Source: Cobetia sp. cqz5-12
Lineage (GTDB): Bacteria; Pseudomonadota; Gammaproteobacteria; Pseudomonadales; Halomonadaceae
Assembly: GCF_016495405.1 (NCBI RefSeq)
Contig: NZ_CP044522.1
Location: 868,001-932,000, forward strand
Reading direction: 5' to 3'
DNA: 64,000 nt
A program made the position numbers and the translations under genes. Shown here piece by piece: positions 1 through 9,110 of the stretch (its first letter is position 1; every line of letters begins with the position of its first letter). The notes below the pieces were generated by a model. The model worked only from the letters and a program-made list of their open reading frames with translations. It made no database searches and was not told where the DNA came from.

Positions 1-360
1 GAGTTGGTGTATTCCGACGATAGTTTTATAACCAGTCTGGATATACTCCCTACATTGATCGACTGGCATTTCGATAAGACTATAGTTAGTGATGGCTGCA
101 ATCTATTGCGGTTGTGTAGAAATTCTTTAGCGCGTAGCTTGACTCTTGAGTCTGGTTTTACAGTAAAAGAAATGTTAAAAAAGACTCCAGATCTATCTAA
201 GATTATGGAGCAAGGAATAGCTGCCTATACTGTAAAGGGTGGGAAGGTAATCCTTAGAGCTGAATTTGAAGAAGAATTGATACGCACAAAAGGGTACAAA
301 ACCGTATATGGGATAATGAGTGTCAAAAATGAAAAGAAAAGTTATAGAGATATTCACTGA
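1..360 (+). CDS. C-terminal part of a sulfatase/phosphatase-superfamily-like protein (5' truncated by window)
   Basis: The frame is open from base 1, so the visible 119 codons are only the end of a longer protein and the true start lies outside the window. The segment ITSLDILPTLIDW resembles the 'S-x-D-[IL]-x-PT-L-x-D' element found near the C-terminal end of sulfatase and phosphoethanolamine-transferase-like enzymes. It is followed by a divergent lysine-rich tail ending KNEKKSYRDIH. That resemblance is the only functional hint and the family call is tentative. Base composition is much more AT-rich than every other gene here, with many A/T-ending codons, which suggests horizontal acquisition. 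A hairpin follows 21 bases after the stop. Confidence 0.4.
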   Translation, partial: ELVYSDDSFITSLDILPTLIDWHFDKTIVSDGCNLLRLCRNSLARSLTLESGFTVKEMLKKTPDLSKIMEQGIAAYTVKGGKVILRAEFEEELIRTKGYKTVYGIMSVKNEKKSYRDIH

Positions 361-381
361 GCCTTTCACTCGTTAGCTAAG

Positions 382-405
382 TCAGGCTACCTTCCGGTAG
401 CCTGA
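382..405. terminator. Hairpin between two converging genes
   Basis: Perfect 10-bp stem (TCAGGCTACC / GGTAGCCTGA) with a TTCC tetraloop. It sits between the stop of the truncated plus-strand gene and the stop of the minus-strand gene ending at 411. T-tracts are weak on both sides, so it is probably a bidirectional terminator of moderate strength. Confidence 0.65.
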
Positions 406-410
406 TGTTA

Positions 411-713
411 TCAATAAAGCGCTTCTTCTTCCTCTACCACATCTTTCAGTAGTTCCAAAAATAGCTTGTCCGCATCGGAGTGCTCTGCGGGATCTTCCGG
501 GATATGGATGCTGGTAGTGTCAGAAATTTCGTTGGCGATGATAGCCAGCACTGCTTGCTCATTCTTTCCTTGTTCTGCCCCTTCCTTGAGGCGCGCTCGC
601 GCCACGACCAGTGACTGCTCGAGAATCTTCGGGTCTTGCAGCAGCTTGCGGATGAAACCTTTCAGCTCACTTATGATGCGTGTCTTGTGCATTTCGCCGG
701 ATGCGTTGCTCAT
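411..713 (-). CDS. Small conserved-looking protein of unknown function (100 aa)
   Basis: I do not recognise this family. The product is 100 residues, charged and probably helical, with no membrane segment or signal peptide. Its C-terminal end is strongly acidic (DVVEEEEALY). The ATG at 713 is preceded by a good ribosome-binding sequence, AAGGAG, with a 7-base spacer, which supports it being a real gene. Codon use matches the GC-rich chromosome rather than the AT-rich gene to its left. It stands alone, converging with the truncated gene and separated by 170 bases from the transporter gene on the same strand. Confidence 0.7.
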   Translation of the reverse strand: MSNASGEMHKTRIISELKGFIRKLLQDPKILEQSLVVARARLKEGAEQGKNEQAVLAIIANEISDTTSIHIPEDPAEHSDADKLFLELLKDVVEEEEALY

Positions 714-883
714 GGCGTGCTCCTTGTCTGGTGGATGTCTGTCTTTGAGTTCAGCGTGAATTCTGGTCTAGATGACGATGCCTGGAACGCCTTTGAGCGC
801 TTTTGAACGGTGAGGGGCCAATCCAGGCCTGCCTTGAAACTCATGAAACCATGTCTGCCTTTGCCTGCAGTGTAACCCACACG

Positions 884-2182
884 TCAGCGCTGGTGGATAT
901 GTGACATCACCCCAATCTCCAGCTGGCCAAACCACTCAAGACCCGCTGCAAGGTGTTCCATCTCGGCGATTGATGCGTTGCGCGAGTCGGCGTCGTGGTT
1001 ACATTGCTGAGCTGTTTCCCAGGCGGCTTGCGTAGCACCACCCGGCAACTCCAGCAGGATATCCACATGCGGGGACGACGAGTCGGTGTCAGCAGGTGTG
1101 GTGGCATGGTTGACGTAATGCAGGGTGAGGCCGCTGCGCGCCTGCCAGAGAGGTGACTGCTGCCAGCATTCCTCGAGTGCGGAGATGATGTCGCTGCGCA
1201 GGGGTAGGGGCTGCTTCAGCGTGGGCTGCGCCTGGCTGGCCTGACCGAGATGCGAGTCATCTTCGGGGTCGATGTGATAGAGCACATCACTGAGCTGGGG
1301 GAATTCAGCCTTGAGGCGAGCCACGGCGTGATGGCCGATGGCATGGCCTTCCGAGACGCTGATGCGTGGCGCGACCAGCAGGTGGACTTCCAGCACGATA
1401 CGGCCGGCCAGCGTGCGGCTGCGCAGGTCGTGCGCGCCACGCACCTCCGGCAGTGACAGCAAGCACTCACGCATGGCGTGTTGCTGTTCACGCGGCAGGG
1501 CGGTGTCGATCAGTTCGCGTGAGGCCTCCCAGGCCAATGAGGCGCCGATCTTGCCCACCATCACACCAACGACGACCGCTGCGATGCCATCCAGCCAGCT
1601 TGCCCCCAGCTGGGTACCGATCAGGCCTATCAGCACCGCCACGGTGGAGAGCGCATCACTGCGCGAGTGCCAGGCATTGGCCTCCAGCAGCTTGGATTTC
1701 TGCTTGCGCGCGATCTTCAGCGTAGCGCGAAAGATACCTTCCTTGCCGAGCAGTGAGATGATCGCGATGCCGATGCCCAGCGCGCCGGGCAGCGGGATGG
1801 TCAGTGAGCCGAACATCAGCTCCCAGCTGCGCAAGATGCCTTCCCAGCCAATGGCGCCTGCCACGGCCAGCAGCAGGCTGCCAAGCACGAGGGTACCGAG
1901 CGTCTCGATGCGCTCATGGCCCCAAGGATGTGAGCGATCCGGTGCCTGGCGGCCGTAGTGAGTCGCCACCAACACGAAGGCATCCGTCACCAGGTCTGAC
2001 AGAGAATGGATGCCATCGGCGATCAGTGCCTGTGAGCCGACAATTTTGCCGATGATGAGCTTCGCGACACCCAGCACGCCATCCAGCGCCGCGCCGATCA
2101 AGGTGATGCGCTGTGCCTCACGCTTGGCGCTTGCTGAGCTGGCAGACTCCGTGGATGACGATGGTGGCATGGAGGGGGGCAT
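884..2182 (-). CDS. Cation diffusion facilitator (CDF) family metal efflux transporter
   Basis: This is a CDF-family antiporter expected to export divalent metals (Zn, Fe, Co, Mn or Cd) across the inner membrane in exchange for protons. The CDF signature ADGIHSLSD lies at about residues 55-63, with metal-ligand candidates His59 and Asp63. The second ligand pair appears as HSRSD at 172-176. Six membrane segments span about residues 25-225. A cytoplasmic ferredoxin-like domain follows, then roughly 120 extra residues, making it longer (432 aa) than FieF (~300 aa). The first ~20 residues are Ser/Pro-rich, and the start could be the second Met at residue 5. Substrate cannot be told from sequence. 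Confidence 0.88.
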   Translation of the reverse strand: MPPSMPPSSSTESASSASAKREAQRITLIGAALDGVLGVAKLIIGKIVGSQALIADGIHSLSDLVTDAFVLVATHYGRQAPDRSHPWGHERIETLGTLVLGSLLLAVAGAIGWEGILRSWELMFGSLTIPLPGALGIGIAIISLLGKEGIFRATLKIARKQKSKLLEANAWHSRSDALSTVAVLIGLIGTQLGASWLDGIAAVVVGVMVGKIGASLAWEASRELIDTALPREQQHAMRECLLSLPEVRGAHDLRSRTLAGRIVLEVHLLVAPRISVSEGHAIGHHAVARLKAEFPQLSDVLYHIDPEDDSHLGQASQAQPTLKQPLPLRSDIISALEECWQQSPLWQARSGLTLHYVNHATTPADTDSSSPHVDILLELPGGATQAAWETAQQCNHDADSRNASIAEMEHLAAGLEWFGQLEIGVMSHIHQR

Positions 2183-2255
2183 GGGAAGGCTCGCTCAAAG
2201 GGGAGTCGGGTGCGTCATCAAGTTAGCGCCTACTCCTGCGCAGGCAGGGCAGGAG

Positions 2256-3815
2256 TCAGCGCACGCAGCTGTCTTCAGAGATCTCACCGCTGGGGCGCAG
2301 GCGCCGCGCGAGGCTGTCAACGCCGATATTGAGTATGGCGGTGAGCACCAGCAAGGCAAATGCCTGATCAAACATCAGGTATTCGAAGCTCGAGTCGATG
2401 TGGAAGCCCAGCGTTACCACCCCCAGCATGCCGAGTATGGCCGTCTCGCGGATGATGGTTTCGGCGCGGTAGAGCAGCAGCGCGAACATGCCGGGAGCGA
2501 CACGTGGGTTGAGCTCATAGAGCCAGCATTCGAACTTGCCCTGCGGGCGACTGGGCGGCAGCTGAATCTGGTTGGCATGGCGAGCACACAGAAAGGCGAT
2601 GATCGCGCCGTTGTGCAGCGCCAGCGCCAGCCAGGCGGGCAGCAGGGAAGGCCCCAGCAGCAACAGCAGGATGAAGGCCAGAATCAGCTCTGGCGTGGTG
2701 CGCAGGAAGATCAGCAGGCCGTTGGTCGAGTGTTGTGAGAGGCGATTGCCCACATGGCGGCTGGCCAGCGGCCATAGCAGCATGGCGATCAGCAGACTGC
2801 CTGCGGTGCCCAGCAGACCGAGCAGCAAGGTATTGCCGATGGCAGGCAGCAGATCGGGCAGGTGGCTTGCCCACTGCAGCAGGTCTGTCGCGAGCTCACC
2901 CGAGATCAGTGACTCGAATGATGCATTGACCAGCGGCGCCGGCCAGATGTCATGACTGATGAAGCGCCACAGCAGGGTCGGGCTGACATCGGGCCATGGC
3001 CCCAGCCACCAGAGACTGGCGATGGCCAGCACCGGCAATGCCCGACGGTGTCCCCACCACGGGAGCGTGGCGATCAGCAGATAGAAGATCCATAGCAGGG
3101 CGCCCGCCTCCGCGTAACGGCCCTCGCGAAAGGCGCTCTCCAGATAGAAGCCCAACGTGGGCAAGCCGACGAAACCGAGCAGGACGCTGGCGCGCAGTCC
3201 GCATTCGAAGCGATAGCGGGTGTAGCTGGCCATGCGCCGCCACGCCATCGGCAGTTCTGCATACAGAAAGCGCATCGCGCGTGAGCTGGCACAGGGTAGC
3301 GCCTTGAGCGGCGCCTGCGGCAGTTGTTCGAGAATCTCGGCATAGACCTTGGCGAAGGTCGCCGCATAGGGAATCGTGATCGCCGCCAGCGCCGTGGCGG
3401 CCGACAGCCCGAACACCTGCAGCAACAGCAGTGCCCAGAACAGCTCATGCACCGCGCGCAGCCCGCCACAGATGCCCCGCAGCAGGCGCGAACGAGAGTA
3501 GACCAATGCCAGTGGCAGCCCGATCAGCGCACCCAGCAGGGTGCCCCACAGCGCGAAGGCGATGGTCAGGACCAGAGCGTGCAGCGGGGATTCCAGCGCG
3601 CCGGGAGCCGGTGACGCCAGACCCGCCAGCATGCGGCCCAACTCCTGCCAAGGGTCGCGCGAGGTGACGGAGAGATCGGCGAAGGGCGCCAGCACCAGCA
3701 TCGCGATGACCAGACCGCCACCGAGGCGCAACAGGCGCGCACCGTCACTGCGTGCCTGCCACCAGCGAGGAGGATGGCGCAGCTCTGCCGTCATGGTGGA
3801 GGGGTCAGCTGACAT
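2256..3815 (-). CDS. PhnE-type ABC transporter permease, two permease modules in one chain
   Basis: This is the inner-membrane permease of a phosphonate/phosphite-type ABC importer. At 519 aa it is about twice the usual PhnE length (~270 aa), and two related modules can be read. One spans about residues 75-240 (core around VHELFWALLLLQVFG and the IPYAATFAKVYAEILEQ loop). The other spans about 325-510 (core RTTPELILAFILLLLLGP, then LYRAETIIRETAILG). A single polypeptide therefore probably supplies both halves of the channel. Its ATG overlaps the end of the ATPase gene by 11 bases (ATGTCAGCTGA), pointing to translational coupling in the order phnD-phnC-phnE. Confidence 0.85.
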   Translation of the reverse strand: MSADPSTMTAELRHPPRWWQARSDGARLLRLGGGLVIAMLVLAPFADLSVTSRDPWQELGRMLAGLASPAPGALESPLHALVLTIAFALWGTLLGALIGLPLALVYSRSRLLRGICGGLRAVHELFWALLLLQVFGLSAATALAAITIPYAATFAKVYAEILEQLPQAPLKALPCASSRAMRFLYAELPMAWRRMASYTRYRFECGLRASVLLGFVGLPTLGFYLESAFREGRYAEAGALLWIFYLLIATLPWWGHRRALPVLAIASLWWLGPWPDVSPTLLWRFISHDIWPAPLVNASFESLISGELATDLLQWASHLPDLLPAIGNTLLLGLLGTAGSLLIAMLLWPLASRHVGNRLSQHSTNGLLIFLRTTPELILAFILLLLLGPSLLPAWLALALHNGAIIAFLCARHANQIQLPPSRPQGKFECWLYELNPRVAPGMFALLLYRAETIIRETAILGMLGVVTLGFHIDSSFEYLMFDQAFALLVLTAILNIGVDSLARRLRPSGEISEDSCVR

Positions 3816-4545
3816 CGGATGACTCGCGGGTCGCCGCAGCGGGGTACAGGAAGTCCAGGTCGCCGGGCGTCAGTCCGTCGATCGCGACATCCAGCAGCAC
3901 CTGACCCTGATCATGGCCCATGCCATCAGTCTGCTTGCCAAGACCGATCACGCGCGTGAAGTGAGTGAGTGCCAACTCGCGCTGATGAAGCGCCACCACA
4001 CTGGTGGCGTGACGGGCATGAATCAACTGGATCAACTGGCTGGCCTGATGCGGGTCCACGCTTGCGACGGGTTCGTCACCGAGGAACAGGTCATGGCCCT
4101 GATAGAGCGCGCGTGCGATGGCGACACGCTGGCGCTGACCGCCGGAAAGCGCCTCGACGGAGCGCTCCATCAGGCCGGCGATACCCAGCGGTTCGCACAG
4201 CGCGGCGACCGCCTGCCAGTGAGCCGGTTTCGGGCGCAGCAGATTGAACAGATTGGTCAGCCGTGAGTGTTGGTCCAACCGGCCCATGAAGATGTTGTGG
4301 TAGACCGACAATTGCGGCACCAGCCCCTGGCGTTGAGGGCACCAGGCGGCCGCTACGCCGCGCTGTTGCAGCGCGGCGCGCAGGGCTTCCAGCAGCGTGG
4401 ACTTGCCTGCGCCACTGGCACCGAGCAGGGCGATGCGCTCGCCCGGCAGGAGGCGAATATCCAGATCACGCAAGACCACCTCGGCGCCATGGCCGAGGTG
4501 ATCCTGCGAAAGGTGCAGCAGTGGAGAGGGTGTTTCCTGGGTCAT
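3805..4545 (-). CDS. phnC: PhnC-type ABC transporter ATP-binding protein
   Basis: This is the ATPase subunit of the importer encoded with the neighbouring substrate-binding protein and permease. The Walker A motif GASGAGKST is at residues 42-50. The ABC signature LSGGQRQR and the Walker B segment ending GDEPV follow in the expected order. I chose the ATG at 4545 (MTQETPS) rather than the longer upstream reading. It lies four bases after the stop of the binding-protein gene and gives a normal length of 246 aa. The usual order of neighbours suggests oxyanion (phosphonate, phosphite or selenate-like) uptake. Confidence 0.85.
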   Translation of the reverse strand: MTQETPSPLLHLSQDHLGHGAEVVLRDLDIRLLPGERIALLGASGAGKSTLLEALRAALQQRGVAAAWCPQRQGLVPQLSVYHNIFMGRLDQHSRLTNLFNLLRPKPAHWQAVAALCEPLGIAGLMERSVEALSGGQRQRVAIARALYQGHDLFLGDEPVASVDPHQASQLIQLIHARHATSVVALHQRELALTHFTRVIGLGKQTDGMGHDQGQVLLDVAIDGLTPGDLDFLYPAAATRESSDVS

Positions 4546-4549
4546 GAGC

Positions 4550-5431
4550 TCAGCGCAGCAGACCGAGCTGTTCGCCGACGGTCTTGATCGGCGCGTAGTC
4601 ATCGTTGCTGGCGGGAATGAAGCCGGAGCGCGGGAAGCTCTCGAGCAGGTCCGGGTCCTTCATGTCCAGCAGGGCCGTGGTGACATGGGCGGTGAAGTCC
4701 GCGCCGAAGTGGCTGTCGGCATCGCCACGAATCGTCCACTGATAATCCGGATAGGCCGGCGTCTGCCACAGTACCTGCACCTTGCTCGGGTCGACCTTGC
4801 CATCCTTGACGGCTGCTTCCCACACCGCGAAGTTGACCGCGCCCACGTCATAGGTCCCGGCGGCGACCAGCGCGATGGTGCGGGAGTGGTCGCCGGAGAA
4901 ACCGACGCGGCTGAACAGGGCGTCCGGTGCCTGCTGGAACTGCTCACGCAGATAGTATTCCGGCATCAGGCGACCCGAAGTGGAGGTCTTGGCGCCGAAG
5001 GTGAAGGAGTGGCCTTCGACGGAGTCGGGCAGTGCGTCCAGCGGCTCGGCGGCATCGCCGGCCAGCTTGAGGTCGCGACGCGCGATGAAGTAGCTGCGGA
5101 AGGCGGCGTCTTCCACGCCCTGTGCGATGGCCACGGAGCCCGGCACCATCTGACGCGCCTGGACGCCTGTCAGGCCGCCGAACCAGGCCATCTGGATCTG
5201 GTCATTGCGAAAGGCGCTGACAGCGGCGCTGTAGGATTTGACCGGCACATACTCGACATCGACGCCCAGCTTCTCTTCCAAGTAGTCGGCAACCTTGTCG
5301 AAACGCTCGACCAGGCGTGATTCGTCTTCATCCGGAATCGCCGTGAACTTGAAGGTGTCGGCCTGAGCCAGACTCATGGCCACGGGAAGGGCGGAAATCA
5401 GGGTCAGAGCAGCAGTGGCCAGCCAGCGCAT
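4550..5431 (-). CDS. PhnD-family periplasmic oxyanion-binding protein (possibly of the putative selenate type)
   Basis: This is the substrate-binding component of the ABC importer. I chose the ATG at 5431 because it is preceded by GAGGA with an 8-base spacer and starts a clean signal peptide (MRWLATAALTLISALPVAMS, cleavage probably after AQA). Mature-protein landmarks are FTAIPDEDESRL, the SYSAAVSAFRNDQIQMAWFG stretch and the SGRLMPEYYLREQF region, all typical of PhnD/PtxB-like proteins. From memory, the FTAIPDxDE...FRNDQ pattern resembles the subgroup annotated as 'putative selenate ABC transporter substrate-binding protein'. That substrate is an inference only. It is the first gene of a three-gene leftward operon. 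Confidence 0.82.
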   Translation of the reverse strand: MRWLATAALTLISALPVAMSLAQADTFKFTAIPDEDESRLVERFDKVADYLEEKLGVDVEYVPVKSYSAAVSAFRNDQIQMAWFGGLTGVQARQMVPGSVAIAQGVEDAAFRSYFIARRDLKLAGDAAEPLDALPDSVEGHSFTFGAKTSTSGRLMPEYYLREQFQQAPDALFSRVGFSGDHSRTIALVAAGTYDVGAVNFAVWEAAVKDGKVDPSKVQVLWQTPAYPDYQWTIRGDADSHFGADFTAHVTTALLDMKDPDLLESFPRSGFIPASNDDYAPIKTVGEQLGLLR

Positions 5432-5670
5432 GGGAAGCATCCTCAGCATTCACGACATGAGACATCATGCGGCAGGCACCGCATGTCAGGGGGTATGGCG
5501 CGTATTGTTGTGTCTTGGCCACGCGGGTGCAAGCCCTACGCCATGCCTGAAGGATCGCTCAAGTGGGCCTGGGGCCATTAAGGCGTTGAATGGTCGCGCG
5601 GTAAGCGCTCATATGCCATGGCTGGGGCTGATGTTGCCGGGCCGGATGCTCATGATCTTCAGACAAGTGC

Positions 5671-6528
5671 TCAAGACTCTGGCGGGAAGCGGGTGTCCTT
5701 CAAACTGTCCTTGATCTTCTTGAGATGCTGCTGGAAATCTTCTCCACGGCGGAGCGTCACACCGGTGGCCAGCACGTCGATCAAGGCCAGGTGGATCATG
5801 CGTGAGGTCATCGGCATATAGATATCGGTGTCTTCCGGCGCCATGACTTCCAGCACTTCGGTGCACTCGCGCGCCAGCGGAGAGTCCGGTGCGGTGATGC
5901 CCAGTACCGCGGCACCATTGCTGCGTGCGAGCTTGGCGATATCGACCAGCTCGCGGGTGCGTCCGGTGTAGGAGATGATCACGATCACGTCGCCGGTATG
6001 GCAGGCGGCGGCCACCATGCGCTGCATGAGCACGTCTTCATAGGCCATGACCGGCAGGTTGAAGCGGAAGAACTTGTGCTGGGCATCCGCCGCGACCGGG
6101 CCTGAGGCGCCAAGGCCGAAGAAGCAGATCTGCTTGGCCTGGCTCAGGTAGTCGACGGCGCGTTCGATGCGTCTGGGGTCCAGTGCGCGACGGGCGTCGT
6201 CGAGCGCGGCCACGGTGGCGCCGAGAATCTTGTCGCCATAGGCCGCGGCATCATCGCTCTGATCGACACTGCGCGACACATACGGCGTACCGCCGGCCAG
6301 GCTCTGGGCCAGCTTGATCTTGAAGTCGGGGAAGCCCTTGGCATCGAAGTTGCGACAAAAGCGGTTGACGGTCGGCTCACTGACCAGCGAGGCCTGAGCG
6401 AGCGCCGCGATGCTCATGCCGGTGGCCGCAGCCGGGTCCGCCAGAATGACGTCGGCGACCTTGCGCTCGGAGCGATTGAGCTCGTCGAGACGTTCACGGA
6501 TGCGATTGATGAGGTCGTGTACTGCCAT
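5671..6528 (-). CDS. hexR: HexR-type RpiR-family transcriptional regulator
   Basis: RpiR-family regulator with an N-terminal HTH domain (about residues 1-77, including [10 protein letters not shown] and [20 protein letters not shown]) and a C-terminal SIS sugar-phosphate-binding domain ([22 protein letters not shown]). In Pseudomonas and Shewanella, HexR represses zwf-pgl-eda and senses 2-keto-3-deoxy-6-phosphogluconate. Here it is transcribed away from exactly those genes. I chose the ATG at 6528 ([10 protein letters not shown]), which matches the start of known HexR proteins. The reading frame extends a further 26 codons upstream, but that stretch covers the candidate operator at 6550-6566, so the longer start is unlikely. 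Length is 285 aa, normal for the family. Confidence 0.9.
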   Translation of the reverse strand: MAVHDLINRIRERLDELNRSERKVADVILADPAAATGMSIAALAQASLVSEPTVNRFCRNFDAKGFPDFKIKLAQSLAGGTPYVSRSVDQSDDAAAYGDKILGATVAALDDARRALDPRRIERAVDYLSQAKQICFFGLGASGPVAADAQHKFFRFNLPVMAYEDVLMQRMVAAACHTGDVIVIISYTGRTRELVDIAKLARSNGAAVLGITAPDSPLARECTEVLEVMAPEDTDIYMPMTSRMIHLALIDVLATGVTLRRGEDFQQHLKKIKDSLKDTRFPPES

Positions 6529-6549
6529 TCGCCTGTTACCCTGCCATTG

Positions 6550-6566
6550 TGTAGTGAAATAACTAC
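6550..6566. promoter_or_regulatory. Candidate HexR operator in front of hexR
   Basis: TGTAGTGAAATAACTAC contains a perfect 5-bp inverted repeat (GTAGT/ACTAC, 6-base spacer). It matches 11 of 15 positions of the Shewanella-type HexR consensus TGTAATWWWATTACA as I recall it. It lies 22 bases upstream of the hexR start, consistent with autoregulation. Confidence 0.45.
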
Positions 6567-6683
6567 GTAATCTGGGCATCCTAGCCTCACTCGTCTGGTA
6601 GGCCAAGCATCTCTTTGGGTCACTTGCTGATCCAGGGGCGCGAAGGACGAGGTGAAGGCGAAAGCGCCGCTGACTACCACTTT

Positions 6684-6699
6684 TAGGTAAGTTTACCTA
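6684..6699. promoter_or_regulatory. Perfect inverted repeat in the hexR-zwf region
   Basis: TAGGTAA-GT-TTACCTA is a perfect 7-bp inverted repeat with a two-base spacer. It sits roughly midway in the divergent region. Its half-site spacing is shorter than the HexR consensus, so another regulator is possible. Confidence 0.4.
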
Positions 6700-6917
6700 T
6701 TTGTGGGGCGAATTGTCTTGAGTGACAGCGGCGTTATCGCTACATTTGTTGTTAATATAACCAGCCATGTATCGCCAACGCCTTCCCGGTGCCGTGTGTC
6801 ATTCGAGCCTCTCCTCGCCGCGCCAACCTGCGCAGCCTTCATGGAGCGGGTTCGAAGTCGCCCACCTTGTCGGTCATTTCGGCATACAGGGCAGTTTCGA
6901 CGGGAGAAATCGGCGGC

Positions 6918-8408
6918 ATGAGTTCCGACATCATTCCGGGCGTGGATATTGCCCTGTTCGGCGCCTTGGGCGACCTCGCCAAGCGCAAGCTATATCCAGC
7001 CCTCTATCACCTCGACCGTGACGGCCTGCTCGAGAAGGCAACTCGCCTGATCGGTCTGGCGCGTCAGGATGTCAGCCTCGAATCCTTCAAGGACACCGTG
7101 CAGGCGGCGCTCAAGGAGCGCGTCAAGCCGGAACACCTCGAGAAGGAATGCATCGAGCGCTTCCTCTCTCGCATCAGCTACGCGGCGCTGGACTTCAGCA
7201 CCGTGGAAGGCTATTCCGCGATCGCCGACTGGCGTGTGGATGCCAAGGGCAAGCCGTCACCGCGCCCGCTGATGATCTATCTTTCCGTACCGTCGCGTAT
7301 CTACGGCGACATCAGCAGCAATCTGCAGGCGGCGGGCTGTCTCGACGAGCACTCGCGTGTCGTGGTCGAGAAGCCGATCGGCTCTGATCTGGAAAGCTCG
7401 CGTGTCGTCAACGACGCGATCGGCGCCGTCTTCCACGAATCCCAGATCTATCGCATCGATCACTATCTGGGCAAGGAAACCGTCCAGAACCTGATCGCGC
7501 TGCGCTTCGCCAACCCGATGTTCGGCAATCAGTGGAATCAGAACCAGATTTCCCACGTCGAGATCACCGTGGCGGAGAAGGTCGGCATCGAAGGACGCTG
7601 GGGTTACTTCGATCAGGCCGGTCAGCTGCGTGACATGGTGCAGAATCACCTGCTGCAGCTGCTGTGTCTGATCGCGATGGACCCGCCGTCCAACCTGGAT
7701 GCGGACGCCATTCGTGACGAGAAGGTCAAGGTGCTCAAGGCGTTGCGCCCGATCACCGGCGAGCGTCTCAACACGGATCTGGTACGTGGCCAGTACATCG
7801 CGGGTGCCGTCGACGGCCAGCACGTGCCGGGCTATCTCGAGGAAGAAGGCGCCAACACCGAATCCCAGACCGAGACCTTCGTGGCCTTCAAGACCGAAGT
7901 CTCCAACTGGCGCTGGGCCGGTGTGCCGTTCTATCTGCGGACCGGCAAGCGCATGCCGGAAAAGCTGTCACAGATCGTGATCCACTTCCGTCAGCAGCCG
8001 CACTACATCTTCGATCCGGACCAGCGTTCGCTGGCGGCCAACAAGCTGATCATTCGTCTTCAGCCGTCCGAAGGCATCTCCCTGCAGGTGCTGACCAAGG
8101 ACTCCGGTCTCGACAAGGGCATGCGTCTGCGTCCGGGCCCGCTGGATCTCGACTTCAACAGCGCCTTCCCCAAGCGCCGTATTCCGGAAGCTTACGAACG
8201 TCTGCTGCTTGAGGTCATCAAGGGTCAGCAGTATCTGTTCGTGCGTCGTGACGAGATCGAACACGCCTGGCGTTGGGTCGATACCCTCATCGATGGCTGG
8301 GAATCCCGCGCTGCCACGCCGCGCCGTTATCCGGCCGGCTCCTGGGGGCCCGTCTCCTCGATCGCGATGATCACGCGCGATGGCCGCAGCTGGTATGAGG
8401 AGTATTGA
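6918..8408 (+). CDS. zwf: Glucose-6-phosphate 1-dehydrogenase
   Basis: Oxidises glucose-6-phosphate to 6-phosphogluconolactone with NAD(P)+, the entry step to the Entner-Doudoroff and oxidative pentose-phosphate routes. The dinucleotide-binding segment [17 protein letters not shown] starts at residue 14. The substrate-binding/catalytic motif RIDHYLGKE is at 179-187 (Asp181, His182, Lys186). I chose the ATG at 6918 (MSSDIIPG) because upstream residues do not resemble the family, and GGAG precedes it at 6903-6906. Length of 496 aa is normal. One base separates its stop from the pgl start, so zwf and pgl form a tight operon likely repressed by HexR. Confidence 0.96.
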   Translation: MSSDIIPGVDIALFGALGDLAKRKLYPALYHLDRDGLLEKATRLIGLARQDVSLESFKDTVQAALKERVKPEHLEKECIERFLSRISYAALDFSTVEGYSAIADWRVDAKGKPSPRPLMIYLSVPSRIYGDISSNLQAAGCLDEHSRVVVEKPIGSDLESSRVVNDAIGAVFHESQIYRIDHYLGKETVQNLIALRFANPMFGNQWNQNQISHVEITVAEKVGIEGRWGYFDQAGQLRDMVQNHLLQLLCLIAMDPPSNLDADAIRDEKVKVLKALRPITGERLNTDLVRGQYIAGAVDGQHVPGYLEEEGANTESQTETFVAFKTEVSNWRWAGVPFYLRTGKRMPEKLSQIVIHFRQQPHYIFDPDQRSLAANKLIIRLQPSEGISLQVLTKDSGLDKGMRLRPGPLDLDFNSAFPKRRIPEAYERLLLEVIKGQQYLFVRRDEIEHAWRWVDTLIDGWESRAATPRRYPAGSWGPVSSIAMITRDGRSWYEEY

Positions 8409-8409
8409 G

Positions 8410-9102
8410 ATGAGCGCCACCGTGACTGAGCAGGACCCGCGCGTACAGACCGCACACTCTCTCGCCGAGTATCTGGCCGCCGCCTTGCGCGCAGACCTCG
8501 ACGTTGATCCGTCAGCGCGTGCGCTGCTGGTGGTTTCCGGCGGCTCCACGCCCAAGCCGCTGTTTGCTGCGCTGCGCGACAAGCCGCTGGACTGGTCGCG
8601 TGTCGATATCACTCTCGCCGATGAGCGTTGGGTGAGCGAAGACGCCGATGACAGCAATGCACGCTTCGTGCGTGAGCACCTGCTGAGCGGTGCGGCCAGT
8701 GCCGCCACCTTCCATCCGCTGACCAACGCCGAGGCAGAGCCGGAAGTCGGTTACGCAGAAGTGAGCGCTCGCATCGCGGCACTCCCCTGGCCGGCCTCCG
8801 CGCTGATTCTCGGCATGGGTGGCGATGGTCATACGGCCTCGCTGTTCCCCGATGGTGACCGCCTGCAGGAAGCGCTGACCAGCGCGGATTGCTGTGTCCC
8901 GATGCGTGCACCCAGCGTGCCGCAGGCGCGTATCACGTTGTCTCTCGAGCGTCTGCGCCAGACGCGTCGTACCGTGCTTCATCTCACGGGGACCGACAAG
9001 CAGGCCGTGCTGTCGCGCGCGCTGAACGACGTCGAAGCGGTCAGTGAACTGCCGATTCGTGCCTTCCTGTCCGCGCCGCTGGCGCTTTACTGGGCCCCCT
9101 GA
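8410..9102 (+). CDS. pgl: 6-phosphogluconolactonase
   Basis: Hydrolyses 6-phosphogluconolactone to 6-phosphogluconate. DevB-type family features are VVSGGSTPKPLF near residue 42, LADERWV near 70 and the ILGMGGDGHTASLFP segment in the second half. I chose the ATG at 8410 (MSATVTEQ). It follows the zwf stop by one base and has GAGGAG upstream inside the zwf end. The product is 230 aa, the usual length. A strong hairpin separates it from eda. Confidence 0.94.
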   Translation: MSATVTEQDPRVQTAHSLAEYLAAALRADLDVDPSARALLVVSGGSTPKPLFAALRDKPLDWSRVDITLADERWVSEDADDSNARFVREHLLSGAASAATFHPLTNAEAEPEVGYAEVSARIAALPWPASALILGMGGDGHTASLFPDGDRLQEALTSADCCVPMRAPSVPQARITLSLERLRQTRRTVLHLTGTDKQAVLSRALNDVEAVSELPIRAFLSAPLALYWAP

Positions 9103-9110
9103 TCAAATCG

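Larger units (their letters stand above)
6529..6917. other. hexR-zwf divergent control region
   Basis: About 390 bases without a gene between the two divergent starts. It holds a HexR-like inverted repeat close to hexR, a second perfect inverted repeat near its centre, and a short AT-rich stretch (6741-6762) with a weaker HexR-like match (TGTTGTTAATATAAC, 6747-6761). Promoters for both directions must lie here, but I could not assign -35/-10 pairs with confidence. Confidence 0.6.

Noticed and set aside
6661..6918. Upstream in-frame extension of zwf from 6789
   Set aside because: The first 43 codons do not resemble any G6PDH, and the ATG at 6918 has a suitable ribosome-binding site.
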